Below are positions 9,276 through 17,660 of a stretch of 64,000 bases of DNA, one piece after another (within the stretch, counting starts at the first letter, position 1; each line of letters begins with the position of its first letter). The stretch spans positions 1-64,000 of the forward strand of contig NZ_JAPEOK010000003.1 of assembly GCF_026341515.1 (NCBI RefSeq). The letters run 5' to 3'. A program made the position numbers and the translations under genes. The notes below the pieces were generated by a model that did no database searches, was not told the origin of the DNA, and worked only from the letters and a program-made list of their open reading frames with translations. The stretch is from Streptomyces sp. NBC_00878 (GTDB lineage Bacteria; Actinomycetota; Actinomycetes; Streptomycetales; Streptomycetaceae).

Positions 9276-9773
9276 ATGTCCTTCCTCCGCCGCCGCAGCG
9301 CCACTCCCGCCGGGCCTGAATTCGACGTTCTGGCCATGGACCCGGGCGACTGGCCCGGCAATCTCGGCGCGGGCCTGCTGCCCGCGCCCGACGGAAGCTG
9401 TCAGGGTGTGTTCCTGCGCTACGACCTGTTCGGCGGTCGTGGCCCCGCGATGATCATCGGCAATCTGCCGGAGGGTTCACCGGCCCGGGACGTCGCCGAG
9501 GGGGAGGTCCCGTTCGAGGTGGCGCAGCTGCTGCTGGCGCTGGAGAACGAGGAAGAGGTCACGGTCGTCGGCGCCGAGGACATGCCGGTGATGCAGGGCG
9601 ACAACCTCCTCATCGTGCGCCGCCTCAAGCTCTCCGAGACGCGGATCTCGTGCGTCCAGTTCGACCGCAGTGACAACGTCCTGGTGACGATCGCCGCCTG
9701 GGACCGGCCCATCACCGACGACCTGTACGCGCTCCTCAAGCCCCTGCCCGCGGAGCTCTTCCAGCAGGGCTGA
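9276..9773 (+). CDS. Conserved hypothetical Streptomyces protein
   Basis: 165 residues, soluble and acidic, not recognised as a named enzyme. It starts MSFLRRRSATPAG, then has an alpha/beta pattern with a VFLRYDLFGGRGPAMIIGNLP segment (about 47-67), a helix FEVAQLLLALENEEEV (about 79-94) and a tail DDLYALLKPLPAELFQQG. There is no signal peptide or membrane helix. TACCAT ends six bases before the ATG, suggesting a leaderless transcript starting at the right edge of the 14-bp repeat array, so the array may be its control region. Coding bias is normal. Confidence 0.7.
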   Translation: MSFLRRRSATPAGPEFDVLAMDPGDWPGNLGAGLLPAPDGSCQGVFLRYDLFGGRGPAMIIGNLPEGSPARDVAEGEVPFEVAQLLLALENEEEVTVVGAEDMPVMQGDNLLIVRRLKLSETRISCVQFDRSDNVLVTIAAWDRPITDDLYALLKPLPAELFQQG

Positions 9774-9835
9774 CTCCAGCCGGCCGTTCCCTGACCCGGT
9801 GCCCCCCACGCCATGCCTCCTCCCTCCGTGCCCCC

Positions 9836-11065
9836 TCACCCCCCAGCCGATTGCCCCTCCACGCCGTTCAGGAAGTGGAACCCGGGCCGCGGGTGCATGA
9901 GGAAGTCGTGGTGGGAGATGTTCCACGCGTAGGCGCCCGCGAGGGCGAACGCCACGCGGTCGCCCGCCCTCAGCCCCGGTGCCGGGACGTTCCGGGACAG
10001 GACGTCCTTCGGAGTGCACAACTGGCCCGTGAGCGTGACGAGTTCACGTCTCGCGACCGGCCGCGGCCATGGATGCGGCCAGTCCTTCACCGCGAGCGTG
10101 GTGCAGGGCTGGTCGTGCCCCTTGGTCGCGGGCGTGCGCAGGTGGTGCGTGCCACCCCGCACCACGGCGAACTCCTCGCCATGGCTCTCCTTCACGTCCA
10201 GCACCTCGGTGGCGTACCAGCCGCAGTACGCCGTCAGCGCCCGCCCCGGTTCGATACGCACCGTCAGATCCGGGTACCGGGAGGCGAGTTCGGCGAGCCC
10301 TTCGCCATACGCGACCCAGTCGAAACGGTCCTCGGGAGCGGCGTAGTCGACCGTCATTCCCCCGCCGACGTTGACCTCGGCGAGCCGCACCCTGTGCCGC
10401 TCGGCCAGCCGCACGGCCCAGCTCACGATGGACTCGGCCACCGCGAGCTGCTGCGGAGCCCGCAGTCCACTGGCCAAGTGGGCGTGAACGCCCCGGAGTT
10501 CGAGATGCGGATACGTGCCGTCGGTGAGCAGACGCACGACGGCGTCCGCATGCGACGGGTCGAGGCCGAACGGCGTGGGACGGCCGCCCATCGCCAGCGA
10601 ACTCGCGGCCAACGAGCCGGATGCCACAGGGAGGTTGAAGCGCGGCAGAACCGCGACCCGGGCGTCGGGCGAGACCCGCCGGGCCAGTTCGCCCAGCATG
10701 TGCAGCTCGTACTCGCTCTCCACATGGAAGCGCTCCACGCCCCTCTCCAGCGCGGTCGTGATCTCGGCGGGCGTCTTGCCCGGACCGCCGAAGGCCAGCG
10801 GGCGGCCCGGAACCGCCTTGGCGACATGGGCGAGTTCGCCGCCCGACGCGACCTCGTAGCCGTCCACGTACGGGCCGAGCGCGGCCAGGATCTCCGGCTC
10901 CGGGTTGGCCTTGGCCGCGTAGTAGAGCTCGACACGCTCGGGCAGAGCTGCCCGCACGGCGGCCGCGTGCTCGCGCAGAGCGGCCAAGTCGTAGACGTAG
11001 GCGGGGAGTTCGTCGGACGGCAGGGAGAGCACACGGTCCCGTACGGCGGTGGTGAGGATGGTCAA
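9836..11065 (-). CDS. Type III PLP-dependent decarboxylase (siderophore locus)
   Basis: 409 residues of the ornithine/diaminopimelate decarboxylase (alanine-racemase fold) group. The PLP lysine is in YYAAKANPEP near residues 46-55. VNVGGGMTVDY (about 240-250) supplies the phosphate-binding glycines, RIEPGRALTAYCGWY is the conserved EPGR region, and CTPKDVL carries the second-subunit active-site Cys. The TTG start overlaps the upstream gene's stop (TTGA), so translation is coupled. In NIS siderophore pathways such enzymes make the amine unit (compare SbnH in staphyloferrin B). It closes the operon and is convergent with the hypothetical gene. The substrate is unknown. Confidence 0.88.
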   Translation of the reverse strand: MTILTTAVRDRVLSLPSDELPAYVYDLAALREHAAAVRAALPERVELYYAAKANPEPEILAALGPYVDGYEVASGGELAHVAKAVPGRPLAFGGPGKTPAEITTALERGVERFHVESEYELHMLGELARRVSPDARVAVLPRFNLPVASGSLAASSLAMGGRPTPFGLDPSHADAVVRLLTDGTYPHLELRGVHAHLASGLRAPQQLAVAESIVSWAVRLAERHRVRLAEVNVGGGMTVDYAAPEDRFDWVAYGEGLAELASRYPDLTVRIEPGRALTAYCGWYATEVLDVKESHGEEFAVVRGGTHHLRTPATKGHDQPCTTLAVKDWPHPWPRPVARRELVTLTGQLCTPKDVLSRNVPAPGLRAGDRVAFALAGAYAWNISHHDFLMHPRPGFHFLNGVEGQSAGG

Positions 11066-12948
11066 CGGGTACTCCCGGTCGTGTGGCGCAGGATGTCCTC
11101 GCCGAGTGGTGAGGGCAGGCGGACGTATCCGGCCTCGCGGTCGGCCTTTCGTTCCCAGCGGGTGAGGAGGTTCGCCTTGGCGGGCAGGGGCACTCCGGCG
11201 AGCAGCGCGGCCAGCGGCGGCGGGCAGCCGTACCGGTCGGCGTACGTCCGGAGGGTGGCACGGACCTCCGCCCACAGAGCCGCCTCGGCATGGGGGTGCA
11301 GGTCGGCGAGGGCGGCGAGCAGCTCGGCGACGTGGTTCACGAGCAGGCAGTAGGCGACCCGGTCCCAGCCGCGCTGCGCGTCGTACGTCAGGGGCCCCGC
11401 GACCTCGGGCGGCAGCGCGGCGAGGGTCTCGGCGTGGTGCTCGGGCACGAGCTTGGTGCCCTCCAGGTCGCGGAAGAGGACCTGGGCGGGCATACCGTCG
11501 CCGTCCACGCAGATCAGCACGTTCTGCAAATGGGGTTCCAGCACCAGACCGTGGTCGAAGTAAGCGGCCAGGACCGGCGGCACAAGCAGCCTGAGGTAGG
11601 CCGACCACCAGTCAAGAGCGGCCTGCGGACCGGCCCCGTCGAGGAGGCGCGAAACGTGCGCGGGACTCGTCGGGTACTCGTCCGCGACGGCCGCCGCGAG
11701 CAGCGGAGTGGTGCCGGGCAGGAGATGCCGGGTCAGGCCCTCGCGGACGATGACGCCGAAGCCTTCGAGCAGCTCGCGGTCCGGGGTTCCGTCCGGACCG
11801 GGAAGCGCGAGGCTGCGGTACGCGGGCTCGCGGAGCACCGCGCTGCCGGGGAAGCGCTCGGCCAGGTCGGCCAGGGCCGGGCCCAGGGCGCGGGTGAGTG
11901 CGACGGCACCCGACAACTCGTAACTCGCGTTCTTGCGGAGGCAGTTGGTGATCCGGACGTTCAGGCTGAACTTCAGGAACGACTCGCCGTCGTACAGCGT
12001 CCGTACGGACGCCGTGGCGGCGTAGGGCCTGCCGCCCGGGCCGAGGTCGAGGATGTCCCCATGCCCGAGGGCCGCCCGCAGCGCCGGGTGCTCGCGGAGC
12101 ATCGCGTACTGCCAGGGGTGGGCGGGCAGCAGCCGGTAGCCGTCGGGGACGTCGTCGCCGTCCGGTCGGTCGTGCCGGTCGTGCCGGTCGTGCCGGTCCG
12201 GCCGGTCCCGCCGGTCGAGCGCGTCCAGGGCGCCGGGCTCCGCGGCCTCTTCCGCGATGAGGTGCTCGCGTACGGCGAGGTAGCGCAGGGGGAACGCCGC
12301 ACCGAACTCCGGCGAGTAGGCGAGCCAGGAGTCCGCGTCCCCCGTACGCGCCTTGGGCGTGGGGTGAAAACGGTGCCCGAACAGCAGCGACTGCTCGGAG
12401 GCGAGATAGGCGGCGACGGGCGTGTCGTCCGCCAACGAGTCGGACCCGGTTCGTACGGCCCGTACGGGGATGGCGTTCGGGCCGGTCTCCGTTCGTACGG
12501 GGAGAGCACTCGGGCTGGCCCCGGTTCGTACGGCCAGTGAGGCGGCGATGGTCCAGTGACTGGAGCGGATCTGCTCCAGGAACTCCTCGTTGTGCACGCC
12601 GGTCCGCAGGCTCAGCTCGTCCTGCGTGTACTCGGCCAGCCGCCGCCAACCGACCACCTTCCAGCCACCGTCGTCCGTCTGCTCGCTCACCGGTCCGGCG
12701 AAGCGGTGCGCGCCGAGCAGTGACGTGCGGCGCAGGGCGACGCGCAGCAGCACACCGCGGCGGGGGAGTCGAAGCAGCAGATGGCCGACGGTGAAGGCGG
12801 TCTGACGCTCGGGGCCCGACACCTCGCGCAGCAGGCAGTTGAGGAGGGTGTGCGCCACGGCCTCGTCGGGGGACGGGAGTTCGGTCGGCGCGGTGGGAGT
12901 GGCGGTGGTGGTGAGGGTGCTACCGAGGGACTCGGTCAGCGAGGGCAT
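11062..12948 (-). CDS. IucA/IucC-type NIS siderophore synthetase (first downstream copy)
   Basis: About 628 residues. NIS synthetases adenylate a carboxylate of citrate-like acids and condense it with an amine or alcohol. Visible signatures are FHPTPKARTG (phosphate-contacting), LPAHPWQ, KFSLNVRITNCLRKNA, LEPHLQNVL, LFRDLEGTKL and LPAKANLLTRW, so the enzyme appears intact. ATG 12948 is preferred because GGAG lies six bases upstream; an in-frame ATG at 12993 would add 15 residues. The middle carries two low-complexity inserts, a DRH-rich run and a repeated PVRT segment, not expected in the family. It lies downstream of the second NIS gene and is coupled to the decarboxylase. Confidence 0.92.
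   Translation of the reverse strand: MPSLTESLGSTLTTTATPTAPTELPSPDEAVAHTLLNCLLREVSGPERQTAFTVGHLLLRLPRRGVLLRVALRRTSLLGAHRFAGPVSEQTDDGGWKVVGWRRLAEYTQDELSLRTGVHNEEFLEQIRSSHWTIAASLAVRTGASPSALPVRTETGPNAIPVRAVRTGSDSLADDTPVAAYLASEQSLLFGHRFHPTPKARTGDADSWLAYSPEFGAAFPLRYLAVREHLIAEEAAEPGALDALDRRDRPDRHDRHDRHDRPDGDDVPDGYRLLPAHPWQYAMLREHPALRAALGHGDILDLGPGGRPYAATASVRTLYDGESFLKFSLNVRITNCLRKNASYELSGAVALTRALGPALADLAERFPGSAVLREPAYRSLALPGPDGTPDRELLEGFGVIVREGLTRHLLPGTTPLLAAAVADEYPTSPAHVSRLLDGAGPQAALDWWSAYLRLLVPPVLAAYFDHGLVLEPHLQNVLICVDGDGMPAQVLFRDLEGTKLVPEHHAETLAALPPEVAGPLTYDAQRGWDRVAYCLLVNHVAELLAALADLHPHAEAALWAEVRATLRTYADRYGCPPPLAALLAGVPLPAKANLLTRWERKADREAGYVRLPSPLGEDILRHTTGSTR
12164..12219 (-). repeat. 9-bp tandem repeat within NIS synthetase gene
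   Basis: GTGCCGGTC-like 9-mers occur about five to six times and encode alternating Asp-Arg-His/Pro residues on the minus strand. The repeat is in frame and probably expands a surface loop. Confidence 0.8.
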
Positions 12949-13016
12949 GTGCGGCTCCAGCGGGTACAAAGAGAGCGGAGAACGGTCGCGCATACGGTGA
13001 TCGGTGCGACGGCGGC

Positions 13017-13043
13017 GACCGCAGACGCAGAACCTCTGCGGTC
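13017..13043. other. Intercistronic hairpin between the two NIS genes
   Basis: GACCGCAGA and TCTGCGGTC form perfect 9-bp arms around a 9-nt loop, overlapping the stop of the upstream NIS gene. It could partially terminate or stabilise the operon mRNA and so set the ratio of the two synthetases. Confidence 0.45.
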
Positions 13044-14979
13044 ATGCCGAATCCCCGGTCCGCAGCAGGTAGTTCGGGCCATTTGTGTAGTGCTTGTTGA
13101 TGTCCGCCGCGCCCGAACGTTCCTTGGTGAGCAGGGTTCCCGCGGTGACCATCGCCTTGACGGGCAGCCGGGGTGAGTCCAACACCCGGGCTCGCAGCAC
13201 GGCACCGGGCTCGCCCGCTCCCGTCCCGAGCCGCTCGATCGCCTCGGCGAGCCGGTCGCGTACGAGCCGCAGCAGCACCGGAAGCGGGGCGCGGCCGTGC
13301 CGGGCGAACCCGAACGCGTAGGCGCCCGCGCACAGATGGACCGTGACGGTGGTGAACAGGTCGACGACCGGCTGGTCGCTCTCGCCGAAGGTCCGGGCGT
13401 CGTCGAAGCCCCACGGCCCACCGAGTGCGTCGTCGCCCAATCGCCCGCCCAACGGCTCGTCCAACGGATCGCCCAACCTCTCGCGCAGCCGCGCGGCGTT
13501 GATGCGAGGCCCGTCGTTGTCCTTCAACAGCAGCCGCAGCCGCGTGTGCCCGTCGCTTCGCCGGTCGAGGACGAGCGAGATGTTCTGCTGATGCGACTCC
13601 AGCGCGATCCCGTACCTGAACAGCGTGGTCTGCCAGTCGAAGAGCAGGACGAGCCAGGCGTCCAGCAGGGCGAGCGGGTCACCGCCGTAGAAGCGGTCGG
13701 CGAGGTGGTCGACGACCAGTCGGCCGCCGGGTGCTTCGGCGAGCAGCGCGGCCATCGGCACGACGACGGAGTCCTGGAGACCGGCGGGGTAACGCCGGAA
13801 CAGCGCGGCGAGCAGTTCGTGACCGGCATGCGCGTACACGGTCTCGTCGGCATGCAGGATCGTGCTCCGGAAGCGGGGTTCGCGGGCGACGACCCGCTCG
13901 ATCAGACGCTGCCCCGCGGCCCCGTCGACGAGTGTCCCAGGCTTGATGGTCCGCCGGTTGCGCAGGCCCAACGTGGCGGTCGGCAAGGGGAGTTTGATGT
14001 GCCGGGACGGGTCGGCGGACAGTGCCACCGTACGCATCGAGAGGGTCGGCACGACTTCGAGGTGGGCTCGCTCGGCCAGCACCGCACGGTCCGCCAGGCC
14101 TGTGGCACGCAGGGCGCCCTCCAGCGGGGTGCCGACGGTCAACGGGTGGACGGGCAGGGCCACATGAGTACCTTCGAGCCCCGCCAGCCCGAGCCGCTCG
14201 GGCGTGGGCCAGCGTTCCGGAAGCGTGCCGCTGAGCGACTCCCGGGGCACGGCGAGCCAGCGCAGTGCGAAGCGTGGATTGAACTCCGGTGCGTACGACC
14301 GTAGTTGCTCCTCGGTGAGCCCGGAGCGGCCCCGTGCCGTGGGGTAGACGGGATGGTCGAGGTGGGCGGCGAGGGTGTCGTACGCCAGTCCGCCGTTCGG
14401 TCCGGTCCAGTCGGCAGGGGTCGCGCCATGACGTTCCGTCAGCTGCTCGGTCACCTCAGCCCGGACCGAGTCGTGCAGCCGCATGGTGGCCAGTGTCTGG
14501 CGGCACTCCTCCGCGAAGGCGTCGAATCCGTCCTGGTCGATGGGGTCGGCGAGGGCGCGCAGCGCGCCAAGGATCTCGTCGCACGTCTCGTATGGGACGG
14601 GCACGGTTTCCTGGGATTCTCCGACGAGCAACGGCAATCGGGCCGCGTACTCACACTGGAACCCGTCCTCGACGACGGGCAGCAGGAGGAACCGCCCTTG
14701 CCCATCGGCCAGTTGTAGCCAGGCGCCGTCCGGCCTGCGCACGAGCGTGCTGCGCGTGCGCAGGCCGACCACGTCCTCACGCAGCAGAGCGCTGAGTACC
14801 CGGGTCACCAGTTCGCCCTCGGTGGTGTAAGTCTCCGGCCGTTCGCCGCCCCTGCCCCGGCCCCTGCCCCGGCCCCTGCCCCGGCCCCTGCCCCGGCCTC
14901 TGCCCCAGTCCCTACCCCCGCCCCTGCCCTCGTCTCCGGCGTCGGAGGAGTCGTCGGCCACCGCCGTCGGAGCCGTCAC
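13042..14979 (-). CDS. IucA/IucC-type NIS siderophore synthetase (second copy)
   Basis: 645 residues from GTG 14979, whose GTGA overlaps the ATP-grasp stop; GGAG lies about 9 nt upstream (GTG 14994 is an alternative). NIS features are LPVHPLTV, RHIKLPLPTATLGLRNRRT, ALESHQQNISLVL, LLLKDNDGPRI and LPVKAMVTAGTL. These differ from the other copy, so the two enzymes probably act on different acyl or amine partners. The first ~55 residues are a disordered acidic then Gly-Arg-rich leader not seen in typical family members, generated by a 12-bp DNA repeat. It is the second gene of the operon. Confidence 0.92.
   Translation of the reverse strand: MTAPTAVADDSSDAGDEGRGGGRDWGRGRGRGRGRGRGRGRGRGGERPETYTTEGELVTRVLSALLREDVVGLRTRSTLVRRPDGAWLQLADGQGRFLLLPVVEDGFQCEYAARLPLLVGESQETVPVPYETCDEILGALRALADPIDQDGFDAFAEECRQTLATMRLHDSVRAEVTEQLTERHGATPADWTGPNGGLAYDTLAAHLDHPVYPTARGRSGLTEEQLRSYAPEFNPRFALRWLAVPRESLSGTLPERWPTPERLGLAGLEGTHVALPVHPLTVGTPLEGALRATGLADRAVLAERAHLEVVPTLSMRTVALSADPSRHIKLPLPTATLGLRNRRTIKPGTLVDGAAGQRLIERVVAREPRFRSTILHADETVYAHAGHELLAALFRRYPAGLQDSVVVPMAALLAEAPGGRLVVDHLADRFYGGDPLALLDAWLVLLFDWQTTLFRYGIALESHQQNISLVLDRRSDGHTRLRLLLKDNDGPRINAARLRERLGDPLDEPLGGRLGDDALGGPWGFDDARTFGESDQPVVDLFTTVTVHLCAGAYAFGFARHGRAPLPVLLRLVRDRLAEAIERLGTGAGEPGAVLRARVLDSPRLPVKAMVTAGTLLTKERSGAADINKHYTNGPNYLLRTGDSA
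14848..14930 (-). repeat. 12-bp tandem repeat encoding (Gly-Arg)n
   Basis: Repeated CCCCGGCCCCTG units on the plus strand encode a run of about ten Gly-Arg dipeptides at the N terminus of the NIS synthetase, outside the catalytic fold. Confidence 0.85.
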
Positions 14980-16157
14980 CGCTGGATCTCCCACCGCTGC
15001 CCGGCCAGGAACGCGGCCACCGCCTTGTCCACGGCCTCCTGGTCGGTACCCGTGGCTCGCACTACGCCGAGGTAGTCGCGGTTGGTGCGGTACACCTCGT
15101 GCCGCTCGCCGACCTGCCGGAGCGGACGGTACGTCAACTGCACTTCGTCAACCGTCAGTTCGGTGGCGGCAGGAGCGGCGGTCAGTGTCCCGGGGCTCTC
15201 GGCGCAGGGGTACTCCAGCCGGGCCGCGCCGTCACGACGTGCTCCCAGGTCCGAGGGCATGCGCTCACCCAGGTGCGTACGGAGAATGAGCTCGAAGAGC
15301 GGGATCTCCAGCAGGCGCGCCAGCAGCAGGTCGCACTGGTCGCCGATGGCACGGTAGTTGACCTCGATGATCCGCGCCCGGCCCTCGTGGACCACGAATT
15401 CGGTGTGGCAGGCGCCGAATCCCACGCCGAGCGCGTCGAGTTGGGCCAGCACCTGGGCGACGACCGGCTCGGGATGGGCCGGAACGAAGGTCATCCGCTC
15501 TTCGATGAAGTACGGCGGCGGCGACACCTCGGTATGGAAACCGCCCAGGACAAGGCGCACATGACCGTCGCCGAGCGTTTCCAGGGTGTACAGCTCGCCG
15601 GGCAGATGCTCCTCGATGACCAGGGCGGCCCGCGGGCGACGGCTCCTGATCTCCGTACAGCACGCCACCAGTTCCTCGAAACCGCGGACCAGCACGACGT
15701 CTTCGCTGGCCACGCCCTCGCGCGGCTTGACGACACAGGGGTACGGGACGTCGAGGGAGGTCAGGTCCGCGGGATCGGTGACTTCGGTCGACCACACCGT
15801 GTCCGCACCGACGGAGGCGAGGTGGCGACGCATCTCGGCCTTGTCCTTGGTGCGCAGGGTGACCCACCAGTCCTTGCCGGGCAGGCCGAAGTAGTCGGCG
15901 GCCAGGGCGGCTTGGGTCTGCAGATGGTCGCTGTTGGTGAAGACCGCGTGCGGCCGGTGATGAGTGGATATCCGGGTGACGACGGCGTGGAAGTCGCGTA
16001 CGTCGCACTCCAGGATCTCGATCTCCGGATATGTGCGCCGGTGCGCGTCCGGCTGGTCGGTGAGGAGCGTGACGTCCAGGCCGAGCCGTGCCGCGGCGGG
16101 CAGGAACCCTTCGGTGACGGAGTCGGTCGGGTTGAGGGCAAGCAGATAGATACGCAT
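14976..16157 (-). CDS. ATP-grasp domain ligase of siderophore operon
   Basis: 393 residues from MRIYLLALNPTDS, a Rossmann-like pre-grasp domain. The ATP-grasp core has VPYPCVVKPREGVASEDVVLV (about 145-165), the adenine-side VIEEHLPGELYTLET and the metal-binding end ARIIEVNYRAIGDQCD. Such enzymes form carboxylate-amine bonds via acyl phosphates. Here it heads the operon and overlaps the NIS gene by four bases (GTGA). An in-frame ATG at 16334 would add 59 residues, but those have no ribosome site and no fold-like pattern, so 16157 is preferred. It could replace a third NIS synthetase or activate an amino acid. Confidence 0.85.
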   Translation of the reverse strand: MRIYLLALNPTDSVTEGFLPAAARLGLDVTLLTDQPDAHRRTYPEIEILECDVRDFHAVVTRISTHHRPHAVFTNSDHLQTQAALAADYFGLPGKDWWVTLRTKDKAEMRRHLASVGADTVWSTEVTDPADLTSLDVPYPCVVKPREGVASEDVVLVRGFEELVACCTEIRSRRPRAALVIEEHLPGELYTLETLGDGHVRLVLGGFHTEVSPPPYFIEERMTFVPAHPEPVVAQVLAQLDALGVGFGACHTEFVVHEGRARIIEVNYRAIGDQCDLLLARLLEIPLFELILRTHLGERMPSDLGARRDGAARLEYPCAESPGTLTAAPAATELTVDEVQLTYRPLRQVGERHEVYRTNRDYLGVVRATGTDQEAVDKAVAAFLAGQRWEIQR

Positions 16158-16428
16158 GCGAGGGAACAACTTCCGCTCGTGGGACGCGGTCGGCAGCGTG
16201 CCGCTGTCGGCGCGGAACGCGAAGGCTTCGACGTCGACGCTGGACACGGGTATGCGCCGGAGGACACGCGGTGGCACGCGCGCGGGTGCGGCCTGTTCGA
16301 TCGCGGTCACAGTTAGTGAGCTTAAATGGGCCATGCTTTACGTTTCAACCAGCTAGGGAGGGGTGTGACGTGCGCCTCCCTTGATCGTTGCTCCAGGGGT
16401 GCGATCACGCACTGCTGTCGGTGATCTC

Positions 16429-16452
16429 TATACTAAGGTAAGCCTTACCTGC
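16429..16452 (+). promoter_or_regulatory. Iron box (DmdR1/IdeR-type) overlapping a -10 element
   Basis: AGGTAAG-C-CTTACCT (16436-16450) is a perfect inverted repeat matching the actinobacterial iron-box core. TATACT (16429-16434) directly abuts it. It lies 38 bp before the FhuF-type gene and about 280 bp from the divergent siderophore operon start. Iron-loaded repressor would block at least the plus-strand promoter. Confidence 0.8.
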
Positions 16453-16487
16453 TTTTCGCGCTTCGCCCCTCATGTACAGGAGTACCG

Positions 16488-17342
16488 ATGACTGTGGCCC
16501 TGGAGACTCCGTCGACCGGTGCGGCCACGACCGTGTCCGGCCTGCTCGCCGCCACGTATCGACAACTGGGTGAGGTGTGCGAGGCGTTGACGGTGCGAGT
16601 GGTTGATCCGGCTCCCGCTGTCACTCAAATGGGTGTCAGTGGCGCGGAGTTGACGAAGGATCAAGTGGTCCTGGACGCCTTCGTCCTGGCCGAGGCCGTC
16701 CGCATCGAGGACCGCTACGACCACACCCCGCGCCGGGACGTCGCCGCCTCGCGGGCGCTCCACGACTACGCGTGGTCGGTCGGCCTGCTGATGAGCGGCG
16801 TCTGGTACCTCACGGGCCGAGTACCGCGTATCCGCCCCGAGGACGTACGACTCGACCTGACGACCGGCGTGTTCGGGATCAGCCCCGGACCGGACCTCGC
16901 CTGTCTGCCGGACGACCCGGCCGCCGCACTCCCCGGTGCGCTGACTGTCCCTCACGAGGAGGCTCTGCGTGCGGAGTTGAGGGTGGCGGTCGCCGACCAC
17001 ATGGAACCGCTGCTCTCCGCGATCGCCCCACTCATCCGGCGCGGGCCGCGCGCCCTGTGGGGCATGGTCGCCGACGACCTCGTCTCCGGCGTCTGGTACC
17101 TCGGCCGCATGCTCGGCCAGGAGGCCGACGCCGTACGGGCCGCCGGCGCGCTGCTGCCCACCGCCGTGCAGCCCTTCCCCGGCGGAGCCGACTTCCGCCA
17201 TCTCACCGGCAGCGACGGCCGGCAGCACCCGACCCGCACCCGCCTGGGCTGCTGCCTCTACTACACGATCCGCCCCGCCGAGGCCTGCGCCACCTGCCCC
17301 CGCACCTGCGACGCCGAACGACTGCGCCGCATCGAAGGCTGA
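16488..17342 (+). CDS. FhuF-like [2Fe-2S] ferric-siderophore reductase
   Basis: 284 residues, cytosolic. The diagnostic C-terminal cluster is present: Cys255-Cys256, then Cys267 and Cys270 (C-C-x10-C-x2-C), the FhuF iron-sulfur ligand set; Cys274 is extra. FhuF-type proteins reduce Fe(III) from imported hydroxamate or carboxylate siderophores. The N-terminal half is a helical domain typical of the family. It starts at an ATG after ACAGGAGTACCG and sits behind the iron box, divergent from the NIS operon, so biosynthesis and iron release are probably co-regulated. No dedicated importer or exporter gene is in this locus. Confidence 0.88.
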   Translation: MTVALETPSTGAATTVSGLLAATYRQLGEVCEALTVRVVDPAPAVTQMGVSGAELTKDQVVLDAFVLAEAVRIEDRYDHTPRRDVAASRALHDYAWSVGLLMSGVWYLTGRVPRIRPEDVRLDLTTGVFGISPGPDLACLPDDPAAALPGALTVPHEEALRAELRVAVADHMEPLLSAIAPLIRRGPRALWGMVADDLVSGVWYLGRMLGQEADAVRAAGALLPTAVQPFPGGADFRHLTGSDGRQHPTRTRLGCCLYYTIRPAEACATCPRTCDAERLRRIEG

Positions 17343-17427
17343 CCAGAGCGGCACGGCGGGCCGCTTGCCGTCCCGCGTACGGTGGCTTTCAGGCGGCCGA
17401 CACATGTCTCGCGACAGGAGACGCGCG

Positions 17428-17650
17428 ATGACGGGCGAACCGACCTTCTTCGAAATCGGCGTGGCCGACCCCCAGCGGGGCCGCGCCTTCTACGGATCCC
17501 TCCTCGGCTGGATCTTCGAACCCGGCACGTCCGAAGGCGGAGGCTTCGCCACCTCCACCGACGGAGTGCCGGGCGGCTGGCACGGCGGCGACACCGGAGC
17601 CTCGCAACGACCAGGGCTCCGCCTTCGGACTGCACGAACCATCGAAGTGA
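17428..17650 (+). pseudogene. VOC/glyoxalase-family gene with internal deletion
   Basis: Begins as a normal VOC protein at ATG 17428 after CAGGAG: MTGEPTFFEIGVADPQRGRAFY... to GGWHGGDTGAS (about 51 residues). In the next frame the sequence then reads NDQGSAFGLHEPSK-stop (TGA 17648-17650), the usual C-terminal signature of this family. About 60 middle residues, including metal-binding and dimer strands, are missing, and the two ends are out of frame. It is best explained by an internal deletion. It lies just before the convergent amidase gene. Confidence 0.75.
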
Positions 17651-17660
17651 CCCGCTCCCG

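Noticed and set aside
16158..16334. 59-residue N-terminal extension of the ATP-grasp protein
   Set aside because: No ribosome site and no fold-like sequence; the conserved start is MRIYLLALNP. Not fully excluded.
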